From: an uncultured Bacteroidales bacterium
Lineage (GTDB): Bacteria > Bacteroidota > Bacteroidia > Bacteroidales > P3
Assembly: GCA_900315335.1 (NCBI GenBank)
Contig: OMYR01000028.1
Span: forward strand, 1-64,000
Length of the DNA: 64,000 nt
Reading direction: 5' to 3'
Position numbers and translations under genes: made by a program. Every line of letters begins with the position of its first letter. Positions within the stretch are counted from its first letter, which is position 1. Below the pieces are notes generated by a model, which did no database searches, was not told where the DNA came from, and was given only the letters and a program-made list of their open reading frames with translations. Positions 26,039 through 35,774 of this stretch are shown one piece after another.

Positions 26039-27879
26039 TCAATATTTTATTTCACATTTGAAATTATCTTTCAACAAGGTTATTGACGGAGAAATCTTTT
26101 GCAAGAAATTAAACCTCTCAACAGGTGTTGTTGCAACTATTTTCTCTTTTCCATGCTGGGCAATAATTTCTATTTTCATACGAGGATAACGTGTTCTTTT
26201 AATAATAAATTGCGTTAAATCCTTGCGAAATTCGTCTATAATATCTTTCTTTTCTTGTGTAGAAACAAAAATTTGTGCTAAAAAGTCTTCATCTTTATAA
26301 GGTTTGATTTGTGCATCTTGCATTGCCACTTTCAAATCAATAAGTCGCTGTTTTTCGTTGTTTTCATAGTTATCGGATAATTGTTCGGTATCGGGATTGT
26401 CAGCATTGTTATAATCATAGTTTTCTTCATAGTTTTCATCAAGATGTTCAGCGGTATTGATTTTTTTTCCAATTTGCTCCATATACATTTTAATGCTTTT
26501 ACGCACTTCGTCCATAGAGAAAGTTATGGATTTCTCGGGATTTTCATTCTCTTTTTTCAATCTGTCGGAATTGGAAATATTGACAGCAAAAGGAGATTGG
26601 AAGTTGGTAATCGGAGAAGTGGTGGAAATGGATTGTTTTTCAGTTACAGAGTTTTTTTTTCAGCCGTTGTTTGAACTGCTGTATTAGGAGAAGTGTTTTG
26701 TGCTGTATTTTGAGTATGGGTTGCAGAGGGTGGAGTAGGAGGTTGCGGATTGGAAGTTGCGGGACGTGAAGATAGTTTTGCCATTATGCTGCACATTTTC
26801 ATAAGCATCAACTCGACACACAAACGCTTGTTGTTGCTTGCTCTGTATTCCATTGCCGAAGTATTGGCATAACTCAAAGCGTTAAGCAAAAACTTCATCG
26901 GCGAATTTTGGCTTTGCTGCAAATATCTTTGCTGTATAGACTGCGGAACATTCATCAGTTCTATCGTTTTGTTGTCTTTGCCCACAAGCAAGTTGCGTAT
27001 ATGTTTGCTAAGCCCGTCAATGAAAGTATCCCCCTGAAAACCTTTTATCAAAATCTCGTCAAACAACATCAGACAAGATGCCATATCGTTTTGAAGCATA
27101 TAGTCAATGAATTTGAAGAAATAATCATAGTCCAAAATGTTCAAAGACTCTATCACGCCTTTGAATGTTATGTTCCCACCGGAAAAAGCAATGATGAAAT
27201 CGAACATACTCAACGCATCTCTCAAACCACCGTCGGCTTTCTCGGCGATAACGTCCAAGGCTTCTTTTTCATATTGTACGTTTTCAATCTTACATATATG
27301 CTCTAAATGATCCGATATGTCTTTGATTGTTATACGATGAAAATCGAAGATTTGGCAACGTGACAATATCGTCGGAAGTATTTTATGTTTTTCTGTTGTT
27401 GCAAGAATGAATTTAACATACTTAGGCGGTTCTTCCAATGTTTTCAAAAAAGCGTTGAAAGCCGCTTGCGAAAGCATATGAACCTCATCGATGATATAGA
27501 CTTTGTATTTGCCTTTCATCGGAGGAACATTGACTTCTTTCACCAAGTCTCTTATGTTTTCTACACTATTGTTACTTGCGGCATCTAACTCAAAAATATT
27601 TATGGAAGTACCTTCGTTAAAGGTTTTACAACTATCACATTCGTTGCAAGCCTCAACCTCGGGCGTTAGATTAGTACAATTTATTGTTTTAGCCAAAATT
27701 CTTGCACAAGTAGTCTTTCCGACACCTCTTGGACCACAGAACAAAAACGCTTGTGCCAATTGATTGGACGCAATGGCATTTTGTAAAGTGGAAGTAATAT
27801 GCTTCTGACCCACGACACTCTCAAACGTTGTGGGACGATACTTACGTGCGGAAACAATATATGTGGAATCTACTGGCAT
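26039..27879 (-). CDS. dnaX: DNA polymerase III tau/gamma subunit, long form needs -1 frameshift
   Basis: The zero-frame product (27879 to the stop at 26644) is 411 residues. It has Walker A GPRGVGKTT near residue 50, a four-Cys zinc site (CTNL...CNECDSC), IIDEVHMLSQAAFNAFLKTLEEPP and the AAA+ collar. It then ends in a Pro/Thr/Gln-rich linker reading AEKKTL at an A9 run. The -1 frame continues without a stop for 204 codons (through ITFSMDEVRKSI to NFKCEIKY at 26039), forming a tau-like C-terminal domain. Slippage on A9 would give a ~613-residue tau plus a 411-residue gamma-like form. The subunits load the sliding clamp and, in tau, contact polymerase and helicase. It overlaps the end of rpoD by 10 bp. 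A sequencing error in the run is the alternative. Confidence 0.88.
26652..26660 (-). promoter_or_regulatory. A9 slippage site in dnaX
   Basis: Nine consecutive A on the coding strand within GCTGAAAAAAAAACTC. Zero-frame reading reaches TAA three codons after the run (AAA ACT CTG TAA); a -1 shift enters a 204-codon open frame. No Shine-Dalgarno-like stimulator is obvious upstream, which favours transcriptional slippage over ribosomal frameshifting. Confidence 0.65.
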
Positions 27880-28736
27880 AGATATTTCGTCAGTTTTTTT
27901 GTTTTTTCTGATTTTTTAAGTTTGGAAAGTGCTCTTTCTTTTATCTTGCGAACTCTTTCTTTTGTCATATTATGCCTTTCTGCAATCTCGTCCAAAGTCA
28001 GGCTTCTGTTTTGATTCAAACCGAAAAATTGATACAAAATATCTTTTTCCTGCTGCGGAAGTATTCCCAACACTTCGTCAATTTCTTTTGATAGAGATTC
28101 TTTCATAACAATGGCGTCGGAATCTTCAACATTATCCTGTTCGATAGTGTCAAGCATGACCATATCCTCGTCTTGTGCCAAAGGAGCATCAACACTCAAT
28201 GCGTTTGTACCTGCGAGAATGGTCTCCATAAGTTTGTCCTTTGTTATACCTAACGCTGTTGCGAGTTCTTCTTCCGAAGGCGGGCGTTCATAAAGTTGTT
28301 CCAAGCGAGCCTTTTCCTTTTTTATTTTATTAAGCATTCCGACTTGGTGCAATGGTATTCTAATCAAACGACTCTGTTCGGCGATGGCTTGCAAAATACT
28401 CTGCCTTATCCACCAAACTGCAAAAGAAATAAATTTGAATCCTCTTGTTTCATCAAATCTTTCTGCCGCTTTAATAAGTCCGAGATTTCCTTCATTGATT
28501 AAATCGGACAGAGGTAATCCTTGATTTTGGTACTGTTTAGCAACTGAGACAACAAAACGCAGATTGCTATTGACAAGTTTAATCAGTGCTTTTTTATCTC
28601 CGCTTTTTATTCGTTGAGCTAAGGCAACTTCCTCATCAGCTGTAATTAGCGGCTCTTTACTAATATCTTGAAGGTATTGGTATAATGCACTGTCGTTCCT
28701 ATTAGTAATAGATTTTGTTATCTTTAATTGTCGCAT
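27870..28736 (-). CDS. rpoD: Primary RNA polymerase sigma factor (RpoD/SigA)
   Basis: 288 residues starting at MRQLKITKSITNRN. An ATG 18 codons upstream is rejected because the promoter -7 box lies between the two. Region 1.2/2 includes NLRFVVSVAKQYQNQGLPLSDLINEGNLGLIKAAERFDETRGFKF in conserved order, the -10 recognition helix AVWWIRQSI, and region 4 ending with a helix-turn-helix (LTLDEIAERHNMTKERVRKIKERAL). This short form without region 1.1 is the Bacteroidota primary sigma factor, which recognises TAnnTTTG promoters. dnaX overlaps its 3' end. Confidence 0.95.
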   Translation of the reverse strand: MRQLKITKSITNRNDSALYQYLQDISKEPLITADEEVALAQRIKSGDKKALIKLVNSNLRFVVSVAKQYQNQGLPLSDLINEGNLGLIKAAERFDETRGFKFISFAVWWIRQSILQAIAEQSRLIRIPLHQVGMLNKIKKEKARLEQLYERPPSEEELATALGITKDKLMETILAGTNALSVDAPLAQDEDMVMLDTIEQDNVEDSDAIVMKESLSKEIDEVLGILPQQEKDILYQFFGLNQNRSLTLDEIAERHNMTKERVRKIKERALSKLKKSEKTKKLTKYLCQ

Positions 28737-28759
28737 AAATTTCAGTATTTTTGTTGGTG

Positions 28760-28791
28760 CAAAGTTAGAAATTATTGTCAGAGTGTGCAAA
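28760..28791 (-). promoter_or_regulatory. rpoD promoter (TTTG-N20-TAACTTTG)
   Basis: On the minus strand TTTG (28788-28791) and TAACTTTG (28760-28767) are 20 bp apart, a close match to the Bacteroidota consensus. The -7 box is 23 bp upstream of the chosen rpoD ATG and therefore fixes that start. Confidence 0.75.
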
Positions 28792-28926
28792 TGATTTATA
28801 ACAAAGTTTTCAACCGTGAATTGTTAATTACTTGATAAACTATTTGTATGCTCAGTGCGGATAACGATAAAAGAAAACAATTTATTGTATTTACTATTGC
28901 CGAAAAGCAAATGTATTTTTAGCAAA

Positions 28927-28968
28927 TTAGTGTTAAATGTTAATAAATTAGTATTAAACATTAATAAA
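28927..28968 (+). repeat. 21-bp repeat array (2 clear units)
   Basis: TTAGTGTTAAATGTTAAT and TTAGTATTAAACATTAAT cores, units at 28927 and 28948, in a 409-bp gap between the rpoD start and the acyl-CoA dehydrogenase terminator. I see nothing else in that gap. Confidence 0.6.
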
Positions 28969-29084
28969 TTCTTTTCACTGATTATTTTTGTAAAATCAAA
29001 TACTTATTAATGGATAGGTTTTGTTGATAACAATAAATTGGAAAGATGTTAATAGATTATGTTTTGTTAGTACAATAAATTAAA

Positions 29085-29126
29085 AAGGTGTTTTTCCGAT
29101 TTGTATTCAAAAAAGAAAAACACCTT
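29085..29126 (-). terminator. Terminator of the etf-acyl-CoA dehydrogenase operon
   Basis: AAGGTGTTTTTC (29085-29096) pairs with GAAAAACACCTT (29115-29126); on the minus strand it is followed by TTTTTAATTT, 20 bp after the dehydrogenase stop. Confidence 0.85.
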
Positions 29127-29145
29127 ATGATTTATTTGTGAAAGA

Positions 29146-30861
29146 TTAGTCGCTTAAAGTTCTGTATGCTTCAAGGTCTTCAACATCGAAGTTTTCGATA
29201 AAGGCACGTCTTTCGTTAATTTTTTCTTGTGCGTGCTTTGTGAATAATTGTGCAGAAGCCATAAACATTTCATCTCTGTTTGCATCGATTATTAACAAAT
29301 GAGCCATAATCAAATATCCTGCAATCTCTACCAAACGACGAGAATTAAACTCGTGAGCTTCAGAAGTAGAGCCGAAAGCATTGATTTTTTCAACACATTT
29401 CTCGTAATCTTTTCTTAAAGATACCAATATTTGACGCATTGAAGAGAATTTTGCATCAACCTCAGTTGCTTCCAATTCTTTAATCTTTGCTAAATAGCCT
29501 CCTGAAATCACACCGCGGATTGCTGCCACAACTTGCAACTGTGATGTTCCCTCGTAAATGGTTAAAATTCTCGCATCACGATAGAAACGCTCGCAAGGGT
29601 AGTCTTTCATAAATCCCGAGCCACCATATACTTGGATACAATCGTATGTGTTTTGGTTTGCATATTCGGAAGCAAACAATTTAACAAGCGGTGTCAAAAT
29701 ATCAGCCAAACGTGAATATGCTTTAAGTTTTTGACGCTCGTCTGCTTCAAGTTTTCTCTCTTTGGCAATATCCTCATATATCTTGTACATATCTACTGCA
29801 CGTGCTGTTTCATATAGTAATGCTCTTGTTGCATCAGTCTTTGCGCGCATAATAGATAGTAATTCTTTTACTTGGAAGAAATTAATGATTGGTTTGCCGA
29901 ATTGTTCTCTTTCTTTGGCATATTGAAGAGCCTCTCTATATGCTGCTTCGGAAAGTCCAACACTTTGAGCGGCAACACCCAAACGAGCTCCGTTCATCAA
30001 AGACATAGTATATTTGATAAGACCAAGTTTTCTCTCGCCAACCAAGTATGCTTTTGCGTTAGTGAATACCAATTCGCCAGTTGGAGAACCATGAATACCA
30101 AGTTTCTTTTCAGTACGTCTTATTGTAACGCCACCGTCTTTTCTGTCGTGAATAAAGTATGAAAGACCTCTTCCGTCTGTTGTGCCTTCTTCACTACGAG
30201 CCAAGACCAATTTAATATCAGCGTCGCCATTGGTAATAAAACGCTTAACGCCATTCAAACGCCAGCAGTTTTCTTTCTCGTCAAAAGTGGCTTTCAATCT
30301 TACAGACTGCAAATCGCTGCCTGCATCCGGTTCGGTTAAGTCCATAGAAAAAGTATAACCTGCATTAACCAATGGAAGGTATGTACTCTTTTGTTGTTCG
30401 TCTCCAAACTCATAAATGGTTTCTGCACAATCCTGCAATCCCCAAATATTGGCAAAACCGCAATCTCCGCGAGCCACCAATTCGGCAGCCATAACGTATG
30501 GAACGTATGGGAAGTTCAAGCCGGCATATTTACGAGGAATAGATAAACCATAAACACCTGCGTCAGTTAAAACTTTATGGTTTTCTTTCGTTCCGTCAGC
30601 GTAAATGATAGCGTTATCTTCTATTCTTACACCTTGTTCATCTACGCTTGCAGCATTAACGTCCAAAACATCGCCACTAATCTCGCCAATCAAAGACAAT
30701 ACTTTGTTGTACGAATCTTTGGCATCTTCAACGTCCTTTGGAGCATAATCAATATTTCCGTAATCTCTGAAATCTCTTTCTTTAAGTTTTATAATTTCAT
30801 CCATTAAAGGATTGTTTAATTGAAAACTTAATGCTTTATTATCTTCAAAAAAATTAGCCAT
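29146..30861 (-). CDS. Acyl-CoA dehydrogenase (long form, butyryl-CoA dehydrogenase-like)
   Basis: 571 residues, longer than the ~380-residue classic enzyme because of a C-terminal helical extension of about 120 residues. Family motifs are present: FSMDLTEPDAGSDLQ, KRFITNGDAD, REQFGKPI, and near the active site VYGGSGFMKDYPCERFYRDARILTIYEGTSQ with the catalytic Glu. It oxidises acyl-CoA or, in fermenters, reduces crotonyl-CoA to butyryl-CoA using electrons from ETF. It ends an etfB-etfA-acd operon (21 bp after etfA). With the lysine aminomutases in the window, the crotonyl-CoA reduction step of lysine fermentation is plausible, but the substrate is inferred. Confidence 0.9.
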   Translation of the reverse strand: MANFFEDNKALSFQLNNPLMDEIIKLKERDFRDYGNIDYAPKDVEDAKDSYNKVLSLIGEISGDVLDVNAASVDEQGVRIEDNAIIYADGTKENHKVLTDAGVYGLSIPRKYAGLNFPYVPYVMAAELVARGDCGFANIWGLQDCAETIYEFGDEQQKSTYLPLVNAGYTFSMDLTEPDAGSDLQSVRLKATFDEKENCWRLNGVKRFITNGDADIKLVLARSEEGTTDGRGLSYFIHDRKDGGVTIRRTEKKLGIHGSPTGELVFTNAKAYLVGERKLGLIKYTMSLMNGARLGVAAQSVGLSEAAYREALQYAKEREQFGKPIINFFQVKELLSIMRAKTDATRALLYETARAVDMYKIYEDIAKERKLEADERQKLKAYSRLADILTPLVKLFASEYANQNTYDCIQVYGGSGFMKDYPCERFYRDARILTIYEGTSQLQVVAAIRGVISGGYLAKIKELEATEVDAKFSSMRQILVSLRKDYEKCVEKINAFGSTSEAHEFNSRRLVEIAGYLIMAHLLIIDANRDEMFMASAQLFTKHAQEKINERRAFIENFDVEDLEAYRTLSD

Positions 30862-30882
30862 AATTATATCTTCTTTAATGGA

Positions 30883-31905
30883 TTATTTACTATTCTTTTT
30901 GTAATACTCAATAAGTTTCGGTACAACTTCAAACGCATCTCCAATAATTGTATAATCTGCGATAGCATTCAATGGAGCGTTAGGGTCGGTATTAATACTT
31001 ATTATCTTGGAACTTTGATCCATGCCTGCACGATGTTGAACTGCACCGCTAACTCCACAACCTATATATAACTTAGGACGAACAGTAACGCCTGTTTGAC
31101 CAATCTGTCTTTCGTGTTCAACCAAGCCTGCATCGACAGCTGCACGTGTTGCACCAATCTCTCCACCAAGTGTGTCGGCCAATTGTTTCAAAAGAGCAAA
31201 ACCATTAGGCCTGTTCATTCCGTAACCCCCGCAAACGATGATTTGGGCACCCTTGATATTAACTTTTTGAGCCTCTATCTCACGAGATATAAACTCTATA
31301 CAGAAATCACTGTCCTGGGTGTAGTTTTTAACTGGTACTCGTACCAATTCACCCGAATGTTTCTCGTTGTATATTTCCTTTTTCATAACGCCCTCTCTGA
31401 CTGTTGCCATTTGAGGACGGGTATGAGGATTGACAATCGTTGCTATGATGTTTCCACCAAAAGCAGGACGGATTTGATACAACAAATTATTTATTGTAGT
31501 ATTGGTTTTCTTGTCTTCATAATCTCCGATTTCCAATGAAGTACAATCTGCCGTCAAACCGCAACGCAAATAAGACGCTACTCTCGGAGCCAAATCCCTA
31601 CCAACTGACGTTGCACCAAACAAACAAATCTGAGGTTGTTTTTCTTTGATAAGTTTTGTAATGATTGCAAAATGAGGTAAAGTTTGATATGGGAACAATC
31701 TGCTGTCATCAGCATAATTTATAATATCAACACCATAAGGATACAATGAAGACTCTAAATTTTTGACTTCATAACCGCAAACAACGGCTTCCACCTTAAC
31801 TTTTAGTTCATCGGCCAATTTTCTTGCCTTAGAAATCAATTCCAATGAGACATCGGCTATAAAATTATCTTCCGTAATCTCACAATATACAAATATATTA
31901 TTCAT
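30883..31905 (-). CDS. etfA: Electron transfer flavoprotein alpha subunit
   Basis: 340 residues. The N-terminal adenine-nucleotide-like domain is followed by the C-terminal FAD-binding domain with GATRAAVDAGLVEHERQIGQTG, IGCGVSGAVQHRAGM and the final NTDPNAPLNAIADYTIIGD. It pairs with EtfB to pass electrons between flavoproteins. The gene is 4 bp after etfB and 21 bp before the dehydrogenase, a compact three-gene operon. Confidence 0.95.
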   Translation of the reverse strand: MNNIFVYCEITEDNFIADVSLELISKARKLADELKVKVEAVVCGYEVKNLESSLYPYGVDIINYADDSRLFPYQTLPHFAIITKLIKEKQPQICLFGATSVGRDLAPRVASYLRCGLTADCTSLEIGDYEDKKTNTTINNLLYQIRPAFGGNIIATIVNPHTRPQMATVREGVMKKEIYNEKHSGELVRVPVKNYTQDSDFCIEFISREIEAQKVNIKGAQIIVCGGYGMNRPNGFALLKQLADTLGGEIGATRAAVDAGLVEHERQIGQTGVTVRPKLYIGCGVSGAVQHRAGMDQSSKIISINTDPNAPLNAIADYTIIGDAFEVVPKLIEYYKKNSK

Positions 31906-31909
31906 AACC

Positions 31910-32713
31910 TTAACCGATAATATGTGTGTTAATCAATTCTTTCACTAAGTTGTCAATATTGGCATCCGTAGGTTCTAACGTAACGTTATCCTTGTGAGTC
32001 AATACAACACTATCAATCTTTTTAACTTTGGTAGGAGAACCGGTAAGACCCAAACGCTCGTCCTCTGCTTCAATATCAGCTGCGTTAAACATCTTTATCT
32101 CGACATTCTTGTACGCCATAAGTCTTTTGGCATTGTAATATCTTGCCTTAGGAGCGGAAGAATGAACAGTTACCAAAACAGGAAGATTAGTCTTTATGGT
32201 TTCAACACCTCTTTCCAATCTTCTTTTGATAGTGATGTCATTATCCGTAATATCCACCAACTCTTCTGCGTATGTTATCTGAGGGATACCAAGTTTCTCT
32301 GCCGTTTGAGGGCCGACCTGTGCGGTATCTCCGTCAATGGCTTGACGACCACCGAATACAATATCCACTTTGCCCAATTTCTTAACGGCTTGCGATATTG
32401 CGTAAGACGTTGCCAAAGTATCAGAACCTGCAAGTTTTCTATCTGAAACCACAACACCACCGTCAGCACCTCTGAACATGGCATCTCTAACTATTTCTGC
32501 GGCTCTATCAGGACCCATTGTAACAATAGTAATTTCTGTATCTTTTTTACGATCTTTGATAGCCAAAGCCATTTCCAAAGCGTTCAAATCCTCAGGATTA
32601 AATATAGCAGCAAGAGCCTGTCTGTTGACTGTGCCTTCTGCGGTCATGGCATCCTTACCAACGTTTCTGGTATCAGGAACTTGTTTAGCCAAAACAACAA
32701 TTTTCAAACTCAT
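31910..32713 (-). CDS. etfB: Electron transfer flavoprotein beta subunit
   Basis: 267 residues. Starts with KIVVLAKQVPDT and contains INxED-like NPEDLNALEMAL and the nucleotide-binding FGGRQAIDGDTAQVGPQ. The DGDTAQVGP form is typical of EtfB proteins that bind FAD and take part in electron bifurcation with butyryl-CoA dehydrogenase; whether this one bifurcates is an inference. First gene of the etfB-etfA-acd operon, with a TAATTTTG promoter box 52 bp upstream. Confidence 0.95.
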   Translation of the reverse strand: MSLKIVVLAKQVPDTRNVGKDAMTAEGTVNRQALAAIFNPEDLNALEMALAIKDRKKDTEITIVTMGPDRAAEIVRDAMFRGADGGVVVSDRKLAGSDTLATSYAISQAVKKLGKVDIVFGGRQAIDGDTAQVGPQTAEKLGIPQITYAEELVDITDNDITIKRRLERGVETIKTNLPVLVTVHSSAPKARYYNAKRLMAYKNVEIKMFNAADIEAEDERLGLTGSPTKVKKIDSVVLTHKDNVTLEPTDANIDNLVKELINTHIIG

Positions 32714-32764
32714 TATATTATATATTTAGTTTTTGAAATGTATTATTTTACTTTTTTAAGACTG

Positions 32765-32970
32765 CAAAATTAAGACAAATTTTCAAATTAACGCCCCTTG
32801 CGGCAAAAAATCGCAAATTTATGGCATTTTACACTTGGTATTTTGAATAAAAACTATCGTAACACTTGCGAAAAACATATATTCATTTATTAAAATCAAA
32901 ACAACAAAACACAAAATACAATCATCATAAACTCAAAGAAAAACCATAATAAAAAATTTTTGTACTTTTG
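32765..32970. promoter_or_regulatory. Divergent promoter boxes for etfB and truA
   Basis: The minus-strand -7 box TAATTTTG (32765-32772) faces etfB. The plus-strand box TACTTTTG (32963-32970) faces truA. Between them the 371-bp gap is A/T-rich with no further structure noticed. Confidence 0.55.
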
Positions 32971-32981
32971 CAATCACGAAA

Positions 32982-33065
32982 ATAGTTATTGAAACTAATT
33001 TATTAATCACTCACATTAGAAAAATAGTTACTGAAACTAATTTAGTGATTACTCATATTGTAAAA
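32982..33065 (+). repeat. 21-bp repeat array upstream of truA (4 units)
   Basis: Units at 32982, 33003, 33024 and 33045; units 1 and 3 are nearly identical (ATAGTTA(T/C)TGAAACTAA). It lies between the truA promoter box and the ATG at 33085, so it is in the predicted 5' leader. Confidence 0.75.
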
Positions 33066-33084
33066 AATAAAGAATTAAAAACTG

Positions 33085-33879
33085 ATGCGTTGGGGATTGA
33101 TTTTACAATACAATGGTAAGAATTATTGCGGTTGGCAACGTCAAAAAACAGATGTTCCGACGGTTCAAGGTGTGCTTTGTAAATGCTTTTCAAACGTGTT
33201 ACAAGAAGAAATAATCGTTTATGGTTGCGGACGCACCGATACGGGCGTTCATGCCAAGAACTATGTCGCTTATTTTGATTCGTCAAACCTCAAAGCGGAT
33301 ATGACCGATTGGCTTTTGTGGAAGATTAATGCCTATCTGCCTTTTGATATTCGGATAAACCATATTGTGAAAGTTGCCGAAGATTTTAATGCCCGCTTTG
33401 ATGCCATATCACGAACGTACAGGTATTACATCGCAACGAAGAAACAACCTTTTAATACCGAATTTGCGTGGTTTGTTCCTCAAAAACTTGATATAAAAAA
33501 GATGAATACCGCTGCACGTATTTTATATCAGTATGATGATTTCACATCTTTTTCAAAGTTAAACACGCAAACGATGACTAATTATTGTCAGATTTTGTAT
33601 GCTCATTGGGAAAAGAAAGGCGAGTTTTTGATTTTCACGATACGCGCCAATCGATTTTTGCGAAATATGGTGCGAGCCATTGTCGGCACTCTTGTGGAAG
33701 TTGGTAAAGGCAGTCGCAGCGTTGAGGATTTTGCGAAAGTGATAGAGGCTAAGAACCGCGCTTTGGCAGGACATTCGGCTGCTGCACACGGCTTGTTTTT
33801 AGAGGAAATAGAATACGACGCATCTGTATTTCCACGAAAACTGTTTGACTATCAGACGCCGAAAATCTTTGGATTTTAG
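33085..33879 (+). CDS. truA: tRNA pseudouridine(38-40) synthase TruA
   Basis: 264 residues. Starts RWGLILQYNGKNYCGWQRQ; the catalytic Asp sits in GRTDTGVHAKNYVAYF (around residue 50-54). It also has SRTYRYYI and FLRNMVRAIVGTLVEVGKG. It converts uridines 38-40 in tRNA anticodon arms to pseudouridine. Single gene with a repeat-filled leader. Confidence 0.95.
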   Translation: MRWGLILQYNGKNYCGWQRQKTDVPTVQGVLCKCFSNVLQEEIIVYGCGRTDTGVHAKNYVAYFDSSNLKADMTDWLLWKINAYLPFDIRINHIVKVAEDFNARFDAISRTYRYYIATKKQPFNTEFAWFVPQKLDIKKMNTAARILYQYDDFTSFSKLNTQTMTNYCQILYAHWEKKGEFLIFTIRANRFLRNMVRAIVGTLVEVGKGSRSVEDFAKVIEAKNRALAGHSAAAHGLFLEEIEYDASVFPRKLFDYQTPKIFGF

Positions 33880-33992
33880 ACGATTTTTTCAATACATCTA
33901 TTGGATTTTGATTTTTATTAAAAATCAGTTATCATATATATTTATTTTTACGATTTTCTATTTTTGTTAAATCAAAAATACTTGTTAGAAAA

Positions 33993-34076
33993 TTAATGCC
34001 ATTAAACCAAAAATTAATGTTTAACACTAATAAAATAATGTCTCACATTAATTTTCTAATGAGAGACATCAGTTTT
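33993..34076 (+). repeat. 21-bp repeat array (4 units)
   Basis: Units at 33993, 34014, 34035 and 34056. The third contains the perfect dyad TAATGT-CTC-ACATTA (34036-34050); the second the common TGTTTAACACTAAT core. It fills the 343-bp gap between convergent truA and the glycyl-tRNA synthetase gene, which otherwise holds only the synthetase terminator. Confidence 0.75.
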
Positions 34077-34167
34077 GCGATTTGTTTCATTATTTTGAGA
34101 GAATATATTCTTGTTTTAAGGAAAATATTTGACAATGTTGGAAGATGATATATTTGAAAAATAAAAT

Positions 34168-34198
34168 AAGGGCTCGAAACAATAATGTTTGAACCCTT
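34168..34198 (-). terminator. Terminator of the glycyl-tRNA synthetase gene
   Basis: AAGGGTTCAAACA / TGTTTCGAGCCCTT stem with one bulge on the minus strand, followed by ATTTTATTTTT. Confidence 0.75.
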
Positions 34199-34222
34199 GT
34201 TTATGTTTAATGCAATCGTGTT

Positions 34223-35731
34223 TTAGTGAGCAGCGATATATGATTTGATATTATCAACGCTGACTCTTTCTTGTTGCATAGTGTCCCTTAGACGTATGGT
34301 TACGCTGTTGTCTTTCAACGAATCGTTATCCACAGTTATGCAGTAAGGAGTGCCGATAGCATCTTGTCTTCTGTAACGCTTGCCTATCGTGTCCTTTTCT
34401 TCGTAATGGGCGCGCATATTAAACTTCAAATCGTTGAAGATACCGTGAGCCATTTCTGGTAGTCCGTCTTTATTCACCAATGGCAGAACGCTTACTTTGT
34501 AAGGTGCCAACTGCTTTGGTAGATTTAATACGATACGAGTGGAACCGTCTTGCAGAGTCTCTTCGTTAAATGCGTGTGAAAAGACTGCTAAGAATGTACG
34601 ATCCAATCCTATCGAAGTTTCTACGCAATAAGGAGTGTAGGATTCGTTAAGTTCTGCGTCAAAATATTGTATCTTTCTGCCCGAAAACTCTTGATGTCTT
34701 TTCAAATCGAAATCGGTTCTTGAATGTATGCCTTCAAGTTCCTTGAACCCGAATGGGAAGTCAAACTCAATATCTGTTGCAGCGTTGGCATAGTGAGCAA
34801 GTTTCTCGTGGTCGTGATAACGATATTTTTCCTTAGGAATACCTAACGCCAAATGCCAATTCATTCTCTCTTCTTTCCAATAATTAAACCATTCCATTTC
34901 CGTACCCGGACGGCAGAAGAACTCCATCTCCATTTGCTCAAACTCTCTCATACGGAAAATAAACTGACGAGCCACTATCTCGTTACGAAAAGCCTTTCCG
35001 ATTTGTGCAATACCGAAAGGAATTTTCATACGGTTGGTCTTTTGGACGTTTAGATAATTGACAAAGATACCTTGTGCCGTTTCAGGTCTTAGATATATTA
35101 TGTCGCTATCGTCAGACACTGAACCCATTTTGGTTGAGAACATCAAATTGAATTGTCTTACGTCAGTCCAGTTTCTTGTTCCAGAAATAGGACAGACAAT
35201 ACCTAACTCCTCAATCAAAGATTTTAATCCAGCCAAGTCATTGGCGTTCATCAAATCGGCAAATCTCTGATGAATATCTTCCATTTGCTGTTTGTAGCCT
35301 TTAACTCTCTCGCTTGTGGCAAGGAACTGCTCTTCGTTGAAACTATCTCCGAAACGTTTTTTTGCTTTGGTGATTTCTTTGTTTATCTTCTCCTCAATTT
35401 TGGCGATATGGTCTTCAATAAGGACATCTGCACGGTAACGTTTCTTTGAGTCTTTGTTGTCAATCAAAGGGTCATTGAATGCATCGACATGTCCGCTGGC
35501 TTTCCAAATTTTAGGGTGCATAAATATGGCGCTATCTACTCCCACGATGTTTTCGTGCATCTGCGTCATAGAACGCCACCAATATTGTTTTATATTATTT
35601 TTCAGTTCCACACCATTAGGACCGTAATCATAGACAGCAGCAAGTCCGTCGTACAAATCACTTGAAGGGTAGATAAATCCATATTCCTTTGCGTGGGAAA
35701 CAATCTTCTTAAAAAATTCTTCTGAGTTCAT
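34223..35731 (-). CDS. glyQS: Glycyl-tRNA synthetase (homodimeric, class II)
   Basis: 502 residues. Class II motif 1 region with YDYGPNGVELKNNIKQYWW and motif 2 FRNEIVARQFIFRMREFEQMEMEFF in conserved order; motif 3 VETSIGLDRTFLAV. A C-terminal anticodon-binding domain begins LAPYKVSVLPL. It charges tRNA-Gly. The alpha2 form is usual in Bacteroidota. It lies 44 bp after rho on the same strand. Confidence 0.95.
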   Translation of the reverse strand: MNSEEFFKKIVSHAKEYGFIYPSSDLYDGLAAVYDYGPNGVELKNNIKQYWWRSMTQMHENIVGVDSAIFMHPKIWKASGHVDAFNDPLIDNKDSKKRYRADVLIEDHIAKIEEKINKEITKAKKRFGDSFNEEQFLATSERVKGYKQQMEDIHQRFADLMNANDLAGLKSLIEELGIVCPISGTRNWTDVRQFNLMFSTKMGSVSDDSDIIYLRPETAQGIFVNYLNVQKTNRMKIPFGIAQIGKAFRNEIVARQFIFRMREFEQMEMEFFCRPGTEMEWFNYWKEERMNWHLALGIPKEKYRYHDHEKLAHYANAATDIEFDFPFGFKELEGIHSRTDFDLKRHQEFSGRKIQYFDAELNESYTPYCVETSIGLDRTFLAVFSHAFNEETLQDGSTRIVLNLPKQLAPYKVSVLPLVNKDGLPEMAHGIFNDLKFNMRAHYEEKDTIGKRYRRQDAIGTPYCITVDNDSLKDNSVTIRLRDTMQQERVSVDNIKSYIAAH

Positions 35732-35774
35732 AATTTTATTTTGTTTATTGCAAAGTGTTTTGCATCATTATTAA

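Noticed and set aside
28737..28790. Longer start for the sigma factor
   Set aside because: The promoter -7 box TAACTTTG lies inside this extension and homologues begin at MRQLKI.
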